DNA from: Devosia sp. Leaf420 | GTDB taxonomy: Bacteria > Pseudomonadota > Alphaproteobacteria > Rhizobiales > Devosiaceae | DNA: 64,000 nt | NCBI RefSeq assembly: GCF_001425445.1 | Contig: NZ_LMQU01000015.1 | Span: 62,001 to 126,000 of the forward strand | Direction of reading: 5' to 3' | Shown: one piece after another, positions 8,355 to 17,917 of the stretch | Layout of the letters: every line of letters starts with the position of its first letter | Numbering within the stretch: the first letter of the stretch is position 1 | Made by a program: the position numbers and the translations under genes | Notes under the pieces: generated by a model | What the model was told of the DNA's origin: nothing | Database searches by the model: none | Seen by the model: only the letters and a program-made list of their open reading frames with translations

Positions 8355-9960
8355 GGATCAGAGCTGCTCGCCTTTGGGCCTGTACATCGGGATCGGGATC
8401 GAGGTTGGCAGCCAGCAGGCGCTGGGTATAGGGCTGCTGCGGTGCGTCAAAAATCTGCGCAGTCGGGCCGTACTCGACGATCTCGCCCGATTTCATGACG
8501 ATGACGGTATCGGCAAAGTCTCTGACAACGCCGAGATCATGCGCGATGAACAGGAATGAAATCCCGAGCCGCTGGCGCAGGCCATCGAGTAGAGCGATCA
8601 CCTGCGCCTGAATGGACACGTCGAGGGCTGACACCGCTTCGTCGCAGATGATCAATTCCGGCTCGAGCGCCAGCGCCCGGGCAATGGCGATGCGCTGCCG
8701 CTGACCACCGGAAAACTGGTGCGGATAGCGGTCGACATGTTCTGGCGAGAGGCCGACCTGTTCGAGCAGCTCGATCACCCGCGCCCGGCGTTTGCTCCGA
8801 TCGGGCATCAGCTTGTGGATGTCCCACCCTTCGGCAATGAGCTGATAGACCGACATGCGCGGATTAAGCGATTGCGTCGGATCCTGAAACACCATCTGGA
8901 TCTGCCGGCGCACGCCCAGGAGTTCGCTGCGGCCCATGGTGATGAGATCGCGACCCTTCCACAGCGCTTCCCCGCTATCGGCTTCTTCAAGCCGGAGCAG
9001 GGTGCGCGCCAAGGTCGATTTACCCGAGCCGCTTTCGCCGACAACGGCAAGGCTCTGGCCGCGCGCCAGTGTCAGCGACACGTCTTTGAGCGCGGCAAAC
9101 TTGCCATAGGTTTTGCAGAGTTTTTTGGCGTCGAGCAGCAGCGGCGCCGCCTTATCGAGTAGTTTGATCTCGCCCTTGCCGGGCGCCGCGTCGATCAGCT
9201 TTCGCGTGTAGGGATGCTGGGCATTGTGATAGACATCGCGGGTGACACCTTCCTCGACGATCTCACCTTTGTTCATGACCACGACGCGATCGGCGATTTC
9301 GGCGACGACCCCGAGGTCGTGGGTAATCAGCACCAGCGCCATGCCGGTTTCGGCCTGCAATTCCTTGAGCAGCGCCAGCACTTCGGCCTGAATGGTCACG
9401 TCGAGCGCGGTGGTCGGCTCGTCGGCAATCAGGATGTCGGGTTTTAGCATCAGCGCCATGGCGATCATCAGGCGCTGGCGCTGGCCACCGGAAAACTGAT
9501 GCGGATATTTGTGCATCGCCTTTTCAGGCTCAGGGATGCCGACGCGTGTCACCAGTTCCAGCGCCCTTGCCCGCGCCATGTCGGCCGGGCGGCCATGCGC
9601 GGTCATCATCTCGATGATCTGCCAGCCAACGGTATAGACCGGGTTGAGATGGCCGAGCGGGTCCTGAAAGATCATGGCGATCTTCTTGCCGTTCAGCGCC
9701 CGGTGCTTTTCGTAGGAGACCTTCAGAAGGTCTTCGCCCTCGTAAAAGATCTCGCCCGAAACGATCTCGGCCGGCGGAATGTCGAGAAGATTCATCACCG
9801 CATTGGCCGACACAGACTTGCCTGAGCCGCTTTCCCCGAGGATCGCCAGCGTTTCGCCGCGCCCGACGGACCAAGAGACGTTCTTCACCGCATTGACGGT
9901 GCCGCGGGCGGTGTGAAAATCGACCGAGAGGTTTTTTACCGTGAGCAGGGGTTCAGACAT
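8347..9960 (-). CDS. ABC transporter ATP-binding protein with two fused domains (DppD-DppF type)
   Basis: Double ATPase, 537 residues, powering the second dipeptide-type importer. Domain 1: Walker A GESGSGKS at residues 42-49, signature [15 protein letters not shown], Walker B DEPTTALD. Domain 2: Walker [10 protein letters not shown] near 320, signature [15 protein letters not shown], Walker B DEAVSALD. The start [13 protein letters not shown] at 9960 overlaps the upstream permease stop by 8 bases; the frame is open further upstream but inside that permease. The gene sits between the permease and acid-sugar kinase genes, so the cargo is likely the precursor of a sugar acid rather than a peptide (inference). 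Confidence 0.93.
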   Translation of the reverse strand: MSEPLLTVKNLSVDFHTARGTVNAVKNVSWSVGRGETLAILGESGSGKSVSANAVMNLLDIPPAEIVSGEIFYEGEDLLKVSYEKHRALNGKKIAMIFQDPLGHLNPVYTVGWQIIEMMTAHGRPADMARARALELVTRVGIPEPEKAMHKYPHQFSGGQRQRLMIAMALMLKPDILIADEPTTALDVTIQAEVLALLKELQAETGMALVLITHDLGVVAEIADRVVVMNKGEIVEEGVTRDVYHNAQHPYTRKLIDAAPGKGEIKLLDKAAPLLLDAKKLCKTYGKFAALKDVSLTLARGQSLAVVGESGSGKSTLARTLLRLEEADSGEALWKGRDLITMGRSELLGVRRQIQMVFQDPTQSLNPRMSVYQLIAEGWDIHKLMPDRSKRRARVIELLEQVGLSPEHVDRYPHQFSGGQRQRIAIARALALEPELIICDEAVSALDVSIQAQVIALLDGLRQRLGISFLFIAHDLGVVRDFADTVIVMKSGEIVEYGPTAQIFDAPQQPYTQRLLAANLDPDPDVQAQRRAALIHA

Positions 9961-10876
9961 TCTTGGTCTTCCTTGCTTCGAGGCGCCAACGCTGGGCCGG
10001 GTCGAGCGCAATGCGCATCCAGTTCGACAGTAGGTTCAGCGATAGGGCGGTGATGACAATCATCAGGCCCGGCCAGAAGGCCAGCCACCAGGCGGTGTTC
10101 AGATATGGCCGGCCCTGCGCCACCATGAGACCCCAGGTGATATCGGGCGGCTGCACGCCGATGCCGAGGAAGGACAGCGAAGACTCGGCCAGCATGACGA
10201 AGGCGAAATCGAGCGTTGCGATGGTCACGAGCGTCGGCGCCACCACGGGCAGGATATGGCGCAGGATGATGCGCGCATGGCTTGCGCCCATCACCGTCGC
10301 CGCCTGCACGAACATGCGCTCGCGCACTTCAAGCACTTCGGCGCGGGTGGTGCGCAGATAGATCGGAATGCGGGTGATGGCGAGCACGAGGATCATGTTG
10401 GGGATCGATGGCCCCAACACATAAAGCACGACCACGGCGATCAGCAGCGAGGGGAAGGACATGATCACGTCGGCGAGGCGCATGATCACCTGCGAGGTGT
10501 TCTTGCCCATATAGCCGGCGACAAGGCCGAGTCCGGCGCCGATCGTCAACGCGGCAACCACGGTGCCGGCCGCGATCAACATGGTCGAGTGCGCCGCAAC
10601 AACGAGACGTGCCAGCATAGGGCGGCCCAGCGAATCACCACCGAGGAAGAAGGCCCAGCCGCGATCAAAGCTGAACGGCGGGAAATTGCGGCCACGCAGG
10701 TTTTGATCGCCCGCGAGTTCGCCGAGCAAGGTCGGACCAAGCAGCGCAAAGAGGACGATGATCAGCAGCACCACGGCTGAGATAAAGGCCAGCTTGTCCC
10801 GCCACAGCATCGAGAGCAGCGAGGGGCCGTGCGCAGTTGGCGCAGAGGTTTTGGCGAGCGACAGGTCTGCCATCAT
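9953..10876 (-). CDS. ABC transporter permease, DppC type
   Basis: Inner-membrane permease, about 307 residues, with an N-terminal membrane segment (LAFISAVVLLIIVLFALLGP) and the DppC region FFLGGDSLGRPMLARLVVAA. The EAA-like docking loop (VQAATVMGASHARIILRHILP) lies near residues 190-212. The final region FLGIGVQPPDITWGLMV is the usual DppC C-terminal motif. It lies 6 bases downstream of the DppB-like gene and overlaps the ATPase gene. A start 3 bases later (second Met) is equally possible. Confidence 0.92.
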   Translation of the reverse strand: MMADLSLAKTSAPTAHGPSLLSMLWRDKLAFISAVVLLIIVLFALLGPTLLGELAGDQNLRGRNFPPFSFDRGWAFFLGGDSLGRPMLARLVVAAHSTMLIAAGTVVAALTIGAGLGLVAGYMGKNTSQVIMRLADVIMSFPSLLIAVVVLYVLGPSIPNMILVLAITRIPIYLRTTRAEVLEVRERMFVQAATVMGASHARIILRHILPVVAPTLVTIATLDFAFVMLAESSLSFLGIGVQPPDITWGLMVAQGRPYLNTAWWLAFWPGLMIVITALSLNLLSNWMRIALDPAQRWRLEARKTKNV

Positions 10877-10882
10877 CGCCTC

Positions 10883-11797
10883 CTAGTTACGAATTCGCGG
10901 ATCGAGCAGGCCATAGGCGAGATCGATCAGGATGTTCATGATGAAAATGGCCACGGCGGTGACCATGATGGCCGCCAGCACCACGTTGAAATCGCGCTGC
11001 AGGATGGAGTCGATCATCAGCTTGCCGACTCCGGGGAAGCCAAAAATGGTCTCGACGATGACGGCGCCGTTGAGCAAGGCCGCAGCCTGGTCGCCGATGA
11101 CGGTAATCACCGGCAGCATGCCATTGCGCAGCGTATGGACGAAAATCAGCGGCAGGTTTTTGACGCCCTTGGCGCGGGCGGTCTTCACATAGGGCGCGCC
11201 GAGGGCCGAAATCATCGAGCCGCGCACCACCTGCACCACGAGCCCAAAGGGTCGAATGAACAGTACGGCGATCGGCAGCACCCAGTGCATCGGCGTGCCG
11301 ACGCCGGAGGTGGGCACCCAGCCAAGGCCAATGGAGAAGACGACGATCGCGACGATGGCGATCCAGAAATCGGGAGCCGAAGCGCCGATCAGCGAGACGA
11401 TCGACACCAGCCGGTCAAAGAACCCGCCGACATTAAAGGCGGCCAGCGAGCCGAGAATGATCGCCGAAGTGACGACTAGGCCCATAGTGATCAGCGCCAG
11501 CGGCAGCGTCCAGGCATAGGCCTCGAGCACAACATCGATGGCCGGCCGCGCCTTGCGCAGGCTCTCGCCGAAATCGAGCTGCAGGAGATCGAGCACATAG
11601 CGGCCAAACTGCTCGATGAGCGGCAGATCGAGCCCATGGAGCGCGCGGAACTGCTGCTTCATCTCCTCGGTCGCGTCGATGGGCAGGAAGAGAACTGCCG
11701 GGTCGCCGGTCAAGCGCGAAAGGAAGAACACCAGGATCATCAACCCCAGAAGGGAGAGAAGGCTGGCGATCGCTCGCTGTCCAATCATTTTGGTCAT
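10883..11797 (-). CDS. ABC transporter permease, DppB type
   Basis: Inner-membrane permease, 304 residues, pairing with the DppC-like subunit. It begins with a membrane helix (AIASLLSLLGLMILVFFLSRL), followed by TGDPAVLFLP, the short motif found in DppB proteins. The EAA loop is seen as YVKTARAKGVKNLPLIFVHTL with NGMLPV after it. The start is taken as MTKMIGQ at 11797; an upstream extension of 19 codons runs into the hairpin downstream of the binding-protein gene and is unlikely to be translated. Confidence 0.92.
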   Translation of the reverse strand: MTKMIGQRAIASLLSLLGLMILVFFLSRLTGDPAVLFLPIDATEEMKQQFRALHGLDLPLIEQFGRYVLDLLQLDFGESLRKARPAIDVVLEAYAWTLPLALITMGLVVTSAIILGSLAAFNVGGFFDRLVSIVSLIGASAPDFWIAIVAIVVFSIGLGWVPTSGVGTPMHWVLPIAVLFIRPFGLVVQVVRGSMISALGAPYVKTARAKGVKNLPLIFVHTLRNGMLPVITVIGDQAAALLNGAVIVETIFGFPGVGKLMIDSILQRDFNVVLAAIMVTAVAIFIMNILIDLAYGLLDPRIRN

Positions 11798-11823
11798 GCC
11801 GGTCACCCGTATTTTGAAAATTT

Positions 11824-11850
11824 GAGGTGCCGGGAAAGTCCCGGCACCTC
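11824..11850 (-). terminator. Strong hairpin between binding-protein and permease genes
   Basis: A perfect 12-bp stem, GAGGTGCCGGGA (11824-11835) with TCCCGGCACCTC (11839-11850), has a 3-base loop. On the minus strand it lies 23 bases after the binding-protein stop and is followed by an AT-rich AAATTTTC stretch. Such structures commonly stop most transcripts or protect the 3' end, giving excess binding protein over membrane subunits. Confidence 0.7.
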
Positions 11851-11873
11851 GCAATCAGACCCTGGGACAGGTC

Positions 11874-13379
11874 TTACTTGAAGCCGATTTCGCTCAGCTG
11901 CAGCTGCTGGTTGGTCGCGATGGTCGGCGTGAAGTCGAGGCGTTCGCTGACGCGGCTGAGGCCAACCATGTGGAACAGCAGGACGTCGGCAACAACTTCG
12001 TCGTGGAGGTAGGCGAAGAGCTCGGACCAGAGGCCGGCACGTTCGTCGCCGGTTGCGGCCGAGGCGCGGGCGATCAGGTCGTCGACCTTGGGATCGTTGA
12101 CGCCGGACTGGGTACCTTCGCTGTCATACTTGAAGAACATCGAGAAGACCGGGTCGCCGCGGCTATTGTCGTGCTGGGCAAGAACCAGACGCGTGCCTTC
12201 GCTTTCGGGGTAGGGCTTGGAGTAGAACTGCTCGTGCTCGGCCACTTCCACCATGCGCACGGTGGCGTTAAAGCCGACGTCCTTGAGCATGTCGGTGATC
12301 GCTTCAGCGACTTCCGTAACATTGGGGAAGTTTTCGGTACGGGCAATGATCTCGATGGGTAGGCTCGTATCGACGCCGTCAGCCTTGGCTTCTTCAAGCC
12401 ACTTCTTGGCCTGTTCTGGATCATAGGCCGGGACCTTGACGTCCGGATTCCAACCGAGCGTCGTCGGCGGCACCATGGCGACGGCGAGTTCAGTGCCTTC
12501 AGGCAGAACGGTGCCGATAAAGGCTTCGCGGTCGATCGCGGCATTCAGCGCCTTGCGAACGCGGATGTCGCTGGTTGGCGCATCCTGGTTGTCGACGCGG
12601 AGATAGACGGTTTCCGAATTGAGGTAGCTGAAGTCGGTTGCCGGGTTGTTGGCAACTTCGGCGGTGATCTGCGGCGCGATATCGGCTTCACCGGCTTCCA
12701 CCATGGCAGCGCGAACGGCTGGCTCCGAGCGGAATACATAAGTTGCCTTGGTCACGGCCGGGGCCTCACCCCAATAGTCGTCGCGGCGTTCGAGCACGAT
12801 CTGCTGGCCGGCGGTCCATTCGGTCAGCTTGTAAGGGCCGGTGCCGATGGGGTCGCGGACGAATTCCATCGGGGTTTCCGACGGAACGATGGTCACAAGG
12901 CTCATCAGTAGCGGCAGCACCGGCTGGGCGGGCTCGGCCTTGACGTTGATGGTCAGGTCGTCGACCACATCGAAGGTCAGCGCGGTGTCAGCGAAGTAAC
13001 GCTTGCTCTCGCAGGTGATCTGGTCGGAGAAAACCCGGTCGAACGAGTGCTTGACGTCAGCAGCATCAAAAGCCGAACCGTCCGAGAACTTTACGTCCGG
13101 GCGCAGCTTGAACTGCCACACGCCGTCGCCCTGGTCTTCCCAGCTTTCAGCCAGGCGCGAGGTGAGACCCTTGTCGCCACGCACGTCGAGTTCGGTCAGC
13201 GTTTCGCTGATATTCTGCAGAATAACGCGGCCGATATTGGAGCGGGTCGCCATGCAGGGCTCGACCAGATCAAGCTCTTCGCTCAGCACAACGGTGATAT
13301 CGGTATTGGCCTGCGCCAGGGCAGGGGCAATGGTCGTGGACGCCAAAAGGGCGCCGACCAGAATCGGCTTTAGCAACAA
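11874..13379 (-). CDS. Family 5 extracellular solute-binding protein of the acid-sugar cluster importer
   Basis: Periplasmic binding protein, 501 residues, of the peptide/nickel/opine (SBP_bac_5) family. A Sec signal peptide covers about residues 1-22 (LVGALLASTTIAPALAQA). The mature N-terminus has the family pattern with ISETLTELD, LAESWEDQGDGVWQFKLRPDVKFSDG and FDAADVKHSFDRV. The start is TTG at 13379, chosen because GGGAGG stands 5 bases upstream. First gene of an operon running through two permeases, the double ATPase, the acid-sugar kinase and the regulator. Ligand unknown; the operon suggests a sugar acid or a small glycoside rather than a peptide. Confidence 0.92.
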   Translation of the reverse strand: MLLKPILVGALLASTTIAPALAQANTDITVVLSEELDLVEPCMATRSNIGRVILQNISETLTELDVRGDKGLTSRLAESWEDQGDGVWQFKLRPDVKFSDGSAFDAADVKHSFDRVFSDQITCESKRYFADTALTFDVVDDLTINVKAEPAQPVLPLLMSLVTIVPSETPMEFVRDPIGTGPYKLTEWTAGQQIVLERRDDYWGEAPAVTKATYVFRSEPAVRAAMVEAGEADIAPQITAEVANNPATDFSYLNSETVYLRVDNQDAPTSDIRVRKALNAAIDREAFIGTVLPEGTELAVAMVPPTTLGWNPDVKVPAYDPEQAKKWLEEAKADGVDTSLPIEIIARTENFPNVTEVAEAITDMLKDVGFNATVRMVEVAEHEQFYSKPYPESEGTRLVLAQHDNSRGDPVFSMFFKYDSEGTQSGVNDPKVDDLIARASAATGDERAGLWSELFAYLHDEVVADVLLFHMVGLSRVSERLDFTPTIATNQQLQLSEIGFK

Positions 13380-13677
13380 GGTAACCTCCCATCGCAGCTT
13401 GACGGTGCCATGAGCGTCGCTGCGGGGCGCTCATGCATATTCCTCCGAGGACGGACGAGGTCCTTCCTTGTGGTTGAGCTAATTCCATTCGGACCTATGT
13501 TGTCAAACCAAAAATTATCGACATTACAACTTCATACTTTGTGCGTCTTTAAGACATTGAAAAGGCATAATAAAACGAGATACGGCTCTGGCAATGATTG
13601 CAAATTTTAAGAAACTCAAGATTGACAACATGTCTGCGAATGTGAAATTTGACCCAACCAAAGTGAAGGGGAGAGCT
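13380..13677. promoter_or_regulatory. AT-rich divergent promoter region of the acid-sugar cluster
   Basis: This 298-bp gap separates the start of the ABC/kinase operon (minus strand) from the start of the sialidase-like/dehydrogenase operon (plus strand). Bases 13500-13660 are clearly more AT-rich than the genes around them. TTGTCAAACCA at 13500-13510 matches the FadR-subfamily consensus TNGTNNNACNA. A TTGACA hexamer at 13622-13627 could be a -35 element for the plus strand, but no convincing -10 follows at the expected spacing. Confidence 0.6.
13500..13510. promoter_or_regulatory. Candidate FadR-type operator
   Basis: TTGTCAAACCA fits the TNGTNNNACNA half-palindrome recognised by many FadR-subfamily GntR proteins. 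The cluster encodes exactly such a regulator, and the site lies between its two divergent arms. Only six bases are fixed, so a chance match is possible. Confidence 0.45.
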
Positions 13678-14850
13678 ATGTCGCCGGAGGAAATTGCGGC
13701 CCGTATGGATGGTCGTCTGGTTTCTGGTGCCGATGGGCGGCTTGAGGCATTTCTGCCGTCGCCCATGGTGCAAAATCACGCCGCCTTCATCGAGCGCTTG
13801 GACGATGGCTCGCTGGCCTGCCTCTGGTTCGGCGGTACGCTCGAGGGCAAATCCGACATTTCCATCTATGGCACGACGCTCAGCGCAGGGGCCGAAAGCT
13901 GGACGCCGTCGGTGCGGTTCAGCCACGATCCCGATCGCTCCGAGCAGAACCCGGTGCTCTGGCGCAATGGTGCCGGCCAGTGGCAGCTTTTTCACACGGC
14001 CCAGCCCTCGGGCAATCAGGACGAGTGCCTGCTGCGCGCCCGCACCATTTCCGTCTCCGGTGGCACCCTGACCGGCGAAGAGCCGCGCACCATCGACTTG
14101 CCCCTCGGCAGCTTCATTCGCAGCCGTTTTGTCCGTCGCAATGATGGCGCCTGGATGATGCCGGTGTTCCGCTGCATCTCCCGCCCCGGCCAGCGCTGGA
14201 ACGGCAGCCACGACACCGCCGCCGTCGCCGTCAGTACGGACGATGGCCAGACCTGGGCCATGTCAGAAGTGCCCGGCTCGATCGGCTCTGTTCACATGAC
14301 CATCGTGCCGCTCGATGGCGATCACATGGTCGCCTTCTATCGCCGCCGCCAGTCCGACTTCGTCCATCGCTCGGAGAGTCTCGATGGCGGCCTGACCTGG
14401 TCCGCCCCCGCGCCGACCGATGTGCCGAACAACAATTCTTCGATCAATGTCATCCGTCTCGCCGATGGGCGTCTGGCCATGCTGTGCAATCCGACTTCGG
14501 CCGCCACCTCGTCGGACCGTCGCGTCTCGCTCTATGATGAAATCGAAGAGGGCGATGATCGCCCCGACGCCTCCGGCGGCTGCGCCCCAATCTGGGGCGT
14601 GCCACGCGCGCCGATGACACTTTGCGTGTCGAGCGATGGCGGAAAAACCTGGCCGCTGCGTCGCATTGTCGACGACAGCCCCGGCACCTGCCTTTCCAAC
14701 AATTCCGTCGATGGACGGAACAAGGAACTATCCTATCCCTATCTGCTGGAAGGCGAAGACGGCGCATTGCACGTCGCCTACACCTATTTCCGGCGCGCCA
14801 TCAAATATGTCCGTCTCCCCGCGGGATGGATCGACGGAGAAAACTCGTGA
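13678..14850 (+). CDS. Sialidase-like BNR-repeat protein (exo-sialidase/BNR_2 superfamily), cytoplasmic
   Basis: Predicted six-bladed beta-propeller of 390 residues. Three Asp-box repeats are visible: [16 protein letters not shown] and SSDGGKTW. The N-terminus ([27 protein letters not shown]) matches the BNR_2 family, which includes sialidases and also other glycan-active and lyase enzymes. No signal peptide, so it would act inside the cell on an imported molecule. The start is [10 protein letters not shown] at 13678 because GGGGAG lies just upstream; an earlier in-frame ATG would add a lysine-rich 28-residue leader read from promoter-like DNA. First gene of the right arm; the stop overlaps the next start (GTGA). 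Reaction not determined. Confidence 0.8.
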   Translation: MSPEEIAARMDGRLVSGADGRLEAFLPSPMVQNHAAFIERLDDGSLACLWFGGTLEGKSDISIYGTTLSAGAESWTPSVRFSHDPDRSEQNPVLWRNGAGQWQLFHTAQPSGNQDECLLRARTISVSGGTLTGEEPRTIDLPLGSFIRSRFVRRNDGAWMMPVFRCISRPGQRWNGSHDTAAVAVSTDDGQTWAMSEVPGSIGSVHMTIVPLDGDHMVAFYRRRQSDFVHRSESLDGGLTWSAPAPTDVPNNNSSINVIRLADGRLAMLCNPTSAATSSDRRVSLYDEIEEGDDRPDASGGCAPIWGVPRAPMTLCVSSDGGKTWPLRRIVDDSPGTCLSNNSVDGRNKELSYPYLLEGEDGALHVAYTYFRRAIKYVRLPAGWIDGENS

Positions 14851-15797
14851 GCGACATCATCGGCATTACCATGGGCGACCCGGCTGGCGTCGGCCCCGAG
14901 ATTTCGGTGAAAGCCGTGGCGGAAATGAGCGCCGACGAACGCGCCCGCACCCGCATCTATGGCAATCGCGAAACTCTGGACAAAGCACGCACGGCCCTCG
15001 GCGTAGATCTCGATCTCGACGGCGTGGTCGTTGACCTCCCTATCGAAGGCGGGCCGCTCCCGTGGGGCAAGCTCGATCCACGCGGTGGCGACGCCGCCTT
15101 CCGCTTCATCGAAAAAGCCGTTCGCGATTCCGAAGCCGGCAATATCGGCTGCATCGTTACTGCCCCGATCAACAAGGAAGCGCTGAACCTTGCCGGCCAT
15201 CACTACGACGGCCACACCGGCATGCTGGCGCACCTGACTGGCCAGAAGACGGCCTGGATGCTCCTCGGCTCCGAGCGCCTAAAAGTCATCCACGTGTCGA
15301 CCCACGTGTCGCTGAAAACCGCCATCGATCGCGCCACGCCCGAACGTATCCTTGCGACCATTCGCACCGGCAACGAACACCTCAAGCGCATCGGCTACGA
15401 CAATCCGCGCATCGCCGTCGCCGGCATCAATCCGCATTGCGGCGAGAGCAGCCTTTTCGGCAATGAAGACGACCTGCAGGTTGTCCCTGCCGTCGCCATG
15501 GCCAAGGCCGAAGGCATCAATGTCGTCGGCCCGATCTCGGCCGATACTGTCTACCACCGCGCCTATACCGGCGCCTTCGATCTCGTCGTTGCCCAATATC
15601 ACGATCAGGGTCACATCCCGATCAAGCTCGTCGCCTTCGATACTGCCGTCAACGTTTCGCTCGGCCTTCCCATCGACCGCACCTCGGTCGATCACGGCAC
15701 TGCCTTCGACATTGCCGGCACCGGCAAGGCCAACCACACCAATATGCAGTCCGCCATCGCCTATGCGCGGCGACTCGTTTCGGGGAAGAAGCGATGA
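14847..15797 (+). CDS. pdxA2: PdxA2-type 4-phospho-sugar-acid dehydrogenase
   Basis: NAD-dependent dehydrogenase of the PdxA family, 316 residues. PdxA makes an intermediate of vitamin B6; PdxA2 paralogues oxidise 4-phosphothreonate or 4-phosphoerythronate, with decarboxylation to dihydroxyacetone phosphate. Visible motifs are [14 protein letters not shown] at the N-terminus, TAPINKEAL, metal-ligand histidines in GHTGML and YHDQGHIP, and [14 protein letters not shown] near the end. The start is GTG at 14847, overlapping the previous stop. Context with a DUF1537 kinase on the other arm favours the catabolic PdxA2 role over pyridoxine synthesis; sequence alone cannot separate the two. Confidence 0.85.
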   Translation: MSDIIGITMGDPAGVGPEISVKAVAEMSADERARTRIYGNRETLDKARTALGVDLDLDGVVVDLPIEGGPLPWGKLDPRGGDAAFRFIEKAVRDSEAGNIGCIVTAPINKEALNLAGHHYDGHTGMLAHLTGQKTAWMLLGSERLKVIHVSTHVSLKTAIDRATPERILATIRTGNEHLKRIGYDNPRIAVAGINPHCGESSLFGNEDDLQVVPAVAMAKAEGINVVGPISADTVYHRAYTGAFDLVVAQYHDQGHIPIKLVAFDTAVNVSLGLPIDRTSVDHGTAFDIAGTGKANHTNMQSAIAYARRLVSGKKR

Positions 15798-16723
15798 ATC
15801 CGGCTAAAAATCTCCCCGTCTCCGGCGTCTTCTGCGCCTCCGCCACGCCCGTCCTTGAAAACGGTGCACCCGACCACGCCGCCTTCGCCGCCCATTGTAA
15901 GGCCCTGATCGAAGAGGGCTGCGACGGTGTCGCGCTCCTCGGCACCACCGGCGAAGCCAATTCCTTCAGTATCGCCCAACGTCAAGAATTGCTCGAAAAG
16001 GTCATCGACGCGGGCCTCGCTCCACAGCGCCTGCTCCCCGGCACCTCGCAAACCAACGTTCCCGACAGCATTACGCTCGTAAAACACGCGGTCGAAGCGG
16101 GTGTAAAAGCCTGCGTCGTCCTCCCGCCCTTCTATTACAAGGGCGTCAGCGACGAAGGCCTCTTCCGCTTCTATGCCGAACTGATCGAAGGCGTCGGCAG
16201 CAACGATCTGCGCGTCATCCTCTACCACATCCCGCCCATCGCCCAGATCGGCATCTCGCTCGACCTCACCGCGCGCCTCCGCGAAGCTTTTCCCGGCGTC
16301 ATCGTCGGCGTGAAGGATTCTTCAGGCAAAATCGAGAGCATGCAGGCCTTCGCTGGGGCATTCGAGAATTTTTCTGTCCTTGCCGGCGCCGACCCCTTCA
16401 TGCTGCCGCTGCTGCGCTCGGGCGGGGCAGGGTGCATCACCTCCAGCTCCAATCTCATCGGCAAGCATCTGCGCGTCGTCTTCGACAATTGGTTCGATCC
16501 CGCGCAGAACGATAAGGTCGATGCCGCCCAGGCCCGCATCAATGCCTGGCGCGATCTTTCCAACGCCTACGTGCAACTCCCCACCATCAAGGCCATGCTG
16601 GCCAAGCGTCGTAACCACGCCGGCTGGACCCGCGTCCGCCCGCCGCTGGTCGATCTGACCCCGGCCGAGCTCGACACCGTCTGGGCCAAGATGGCCGAGC
16701 TGGAGGCGCAGGAAAATGTCTGA
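15794..16723 (+). CDS. Dihydrodipicolinate synthase (DapA/NAL) family lyase
   Basis: Class I, Schiff-base-forming aldolase superfamily member, 309 residues, TIM barrel. Conserved features are GTTGEANS near residue 52, the catalytic-region Tyr in ILYHIPP, and the Schiff-base lysine in VGVKDSSG at about residue 175. The family includes DHDPS, N-acetylneuraminate lyase and 2-keto-3-deoxy sugar-acid aldolases. Placement among sugar-acid catabolic genes suggests a keto-acid aldolase or dehydratase rather than lysine synthesis. ATGA overlap with the dehydrogenase gene; the stop overlaps the next gene by 8 bases. Confidence 0.87.
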   Translation: MNPAKNLPVSGVFCASATPVLENGAPDHAAFAAHCKALIEEGCDGVALLGTTGEANSFSIAQRQELLEKVIDAGLAPQRLLPGTSQTNVPDSITLVKHAVEAGVKACVVLPPFYYKGVSDEGLFRFYAELIEGVGSNDLRVILYHIPPIAQIGISLDLTARLREAFPGVIVGVKDSSGKIESMQAFAGAFENFSVLAGADPFMLPLLRSGGAGCITSSSNLIGKHLRVVFDNWFDPAQNDKVDAAQARINAWRDLSNAYVQLPTIKAMLAKRRNHAGWTRVRPPLVDLTPAELDTVWAKMAELEAQENV

Positions 16724-17852
16724 CGCCATCCTCTCCATGGCCCGCCAGATCACGCTGGTGCAGCCGTCCCGCCTCGAAATCGGCGCTGGCGCCGTTTCGC
16801 GCCTCGCCGAGTGGGCCGAAAGCTACAATCGCATCTTCGTCGTCGCCATGGCTCCAACCGTTGGTTTTGTCGATCGCATCGGCCTCAAGGGTGCTGTCGA
16901 AACTTTCACCGACATTCCGCCCGAGCCCGATCTGCCGGCGGTGGAAGCCGTCCTCGCCGCTGCTCGCGCCTTCAAGCCCGATCTAGTCATCGGTCTCGGC
17001 GGTGGTTCGGTCATGGACGTTGCAAAACTCGTCGCCGTTATTTGGGACAGCGAGCAATCCATTCTCGATGTCGTTGGCCCAAACAAGGTCCTCGGCCGCC
17101 GCACCGCCCTTGCCCAGGTGCCCACCACTTCCGGCACCGGCTCCGAAGCCGGCATCCGCTCGCTCGTCACCAATCCCGAAACCCTCGCCAAACTCGCGAT
17201 CGAAAGCCGGCACATGCTGGCCGATATCGCCGTCCTTGATCCCGAACTCACCTATTCTGTGCCCGCCGCCGTCACCGCCGCCACCGGCATCGATGCGCTG
17301 GCGCACTGCGTCGAAGCCTTCACCAATATCAAGTCACACCCGCTGATCGACGGCTACGCCACCTTGGGCATCGAACTCGTCGGAAAATACCTCGCCCGCG
17401 CCGTCGCCAACTGCTCCGATACCGAAGCCCGCGCCGGCATGATGCTCGCCTCGTATTACGGCGGCGTCTGCCTCGGACCCGTCAACACCGCTGGCGGCCA
17501 CGCTCTGGCCTACCCTCTAGGCACGCGCCTCAAACTGCCGCATGGCCTCGCCAATGCGATCATCTTCCCGCACGTCCTCGCCTTCAACGCGTCGGCACGC
17601 CCGGAAAAGACCGCCGCGGTGCTGACCGCCCTCGGCCTGCCCGCCCATGCCGACGAGCGCATCGTTCTCGCTGGTGCGCAGGATTATTGCAGCGCCCTCG
17701 GCGTCAATATGAGCCTCAAAAGCCACGGCGCGGATGAAGCCGACCTTCCGCTCTGGGCTGCAGAAGCCTTCGCCATCAAGCGGCTGATCGACAACAATCC
17801 GCGCCCCCTTGCCGAGGCCGATATCTTGGCGATCTACCAAAGCGCGTTCTAA
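16716..17852 (+). CDS. Iron-containing (group III) alcohol dehydrogenase
   Basis: NAD(P)-dependent dehydrogenase, 378 residues, of the iron-activated alcohol dehydrogenase family. The nucleotide-binding loop GLGGGSVMDVAK is at about residues 90-101. TTSGTGSEA follows, and metal ligands are visible as DALAHCVEAF and LPHGLANAIIFPH. In sugar-acid pathways such enzymes oxidise or reduce short aldehydes, for example lactaldehyde, glycolaldehyde or tartronate semialdehyde; an aldehyde from the neighbouring lyase is a reasonable guess. Last clear gene of the right arm of the cluster. Confidence 0.88.
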   Translation: MSDAILSMARQITLVQPSRLEIGAGAVSRLAEWAESYNRIFVVAMAPTVGFVDRIGLKGAVETFTDIPPEPDLPAVEAVLAAARAFKPDLVIGLGGGSVMDVAKLVAVIWDSEQSILDVVGPNKVLGRRTALAQVPTTSGTGSEAGIRSLVTNPETLAKLAIESRHMLADIAVLDPELTYSVPAAVTAATGIDALAHCVEAFTNIKSHPLIDGYATLGIELVGKYLARAVANCSDTEARAGMMLASYYGGVCLGPVNTAGGHALAYPLGTRLKLPHGLANAIIFPHVLAFNASARPEKTAAVLTALGLPAHADERIVLAGAQDYCSALGVNMSLKSHGADEADLPLWAAEAFAIKRLIDNNPRPLAEADILAIYQSAF

Positions 17853-17917
17853 CGACGTCCTTGACAGCGCAGCGACCCATGCTCACCACAGGCATGGTCG
17901 CTGTGCTGGAGGTTGTT

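Noticed and set aside
13594-13677. N-terminal extension of the sialidase-like protein
   Set aside because: Lysine-rich sequence from AT-rich promoter DNA; the GGGGAG site before 13678 fits the shorter start better.
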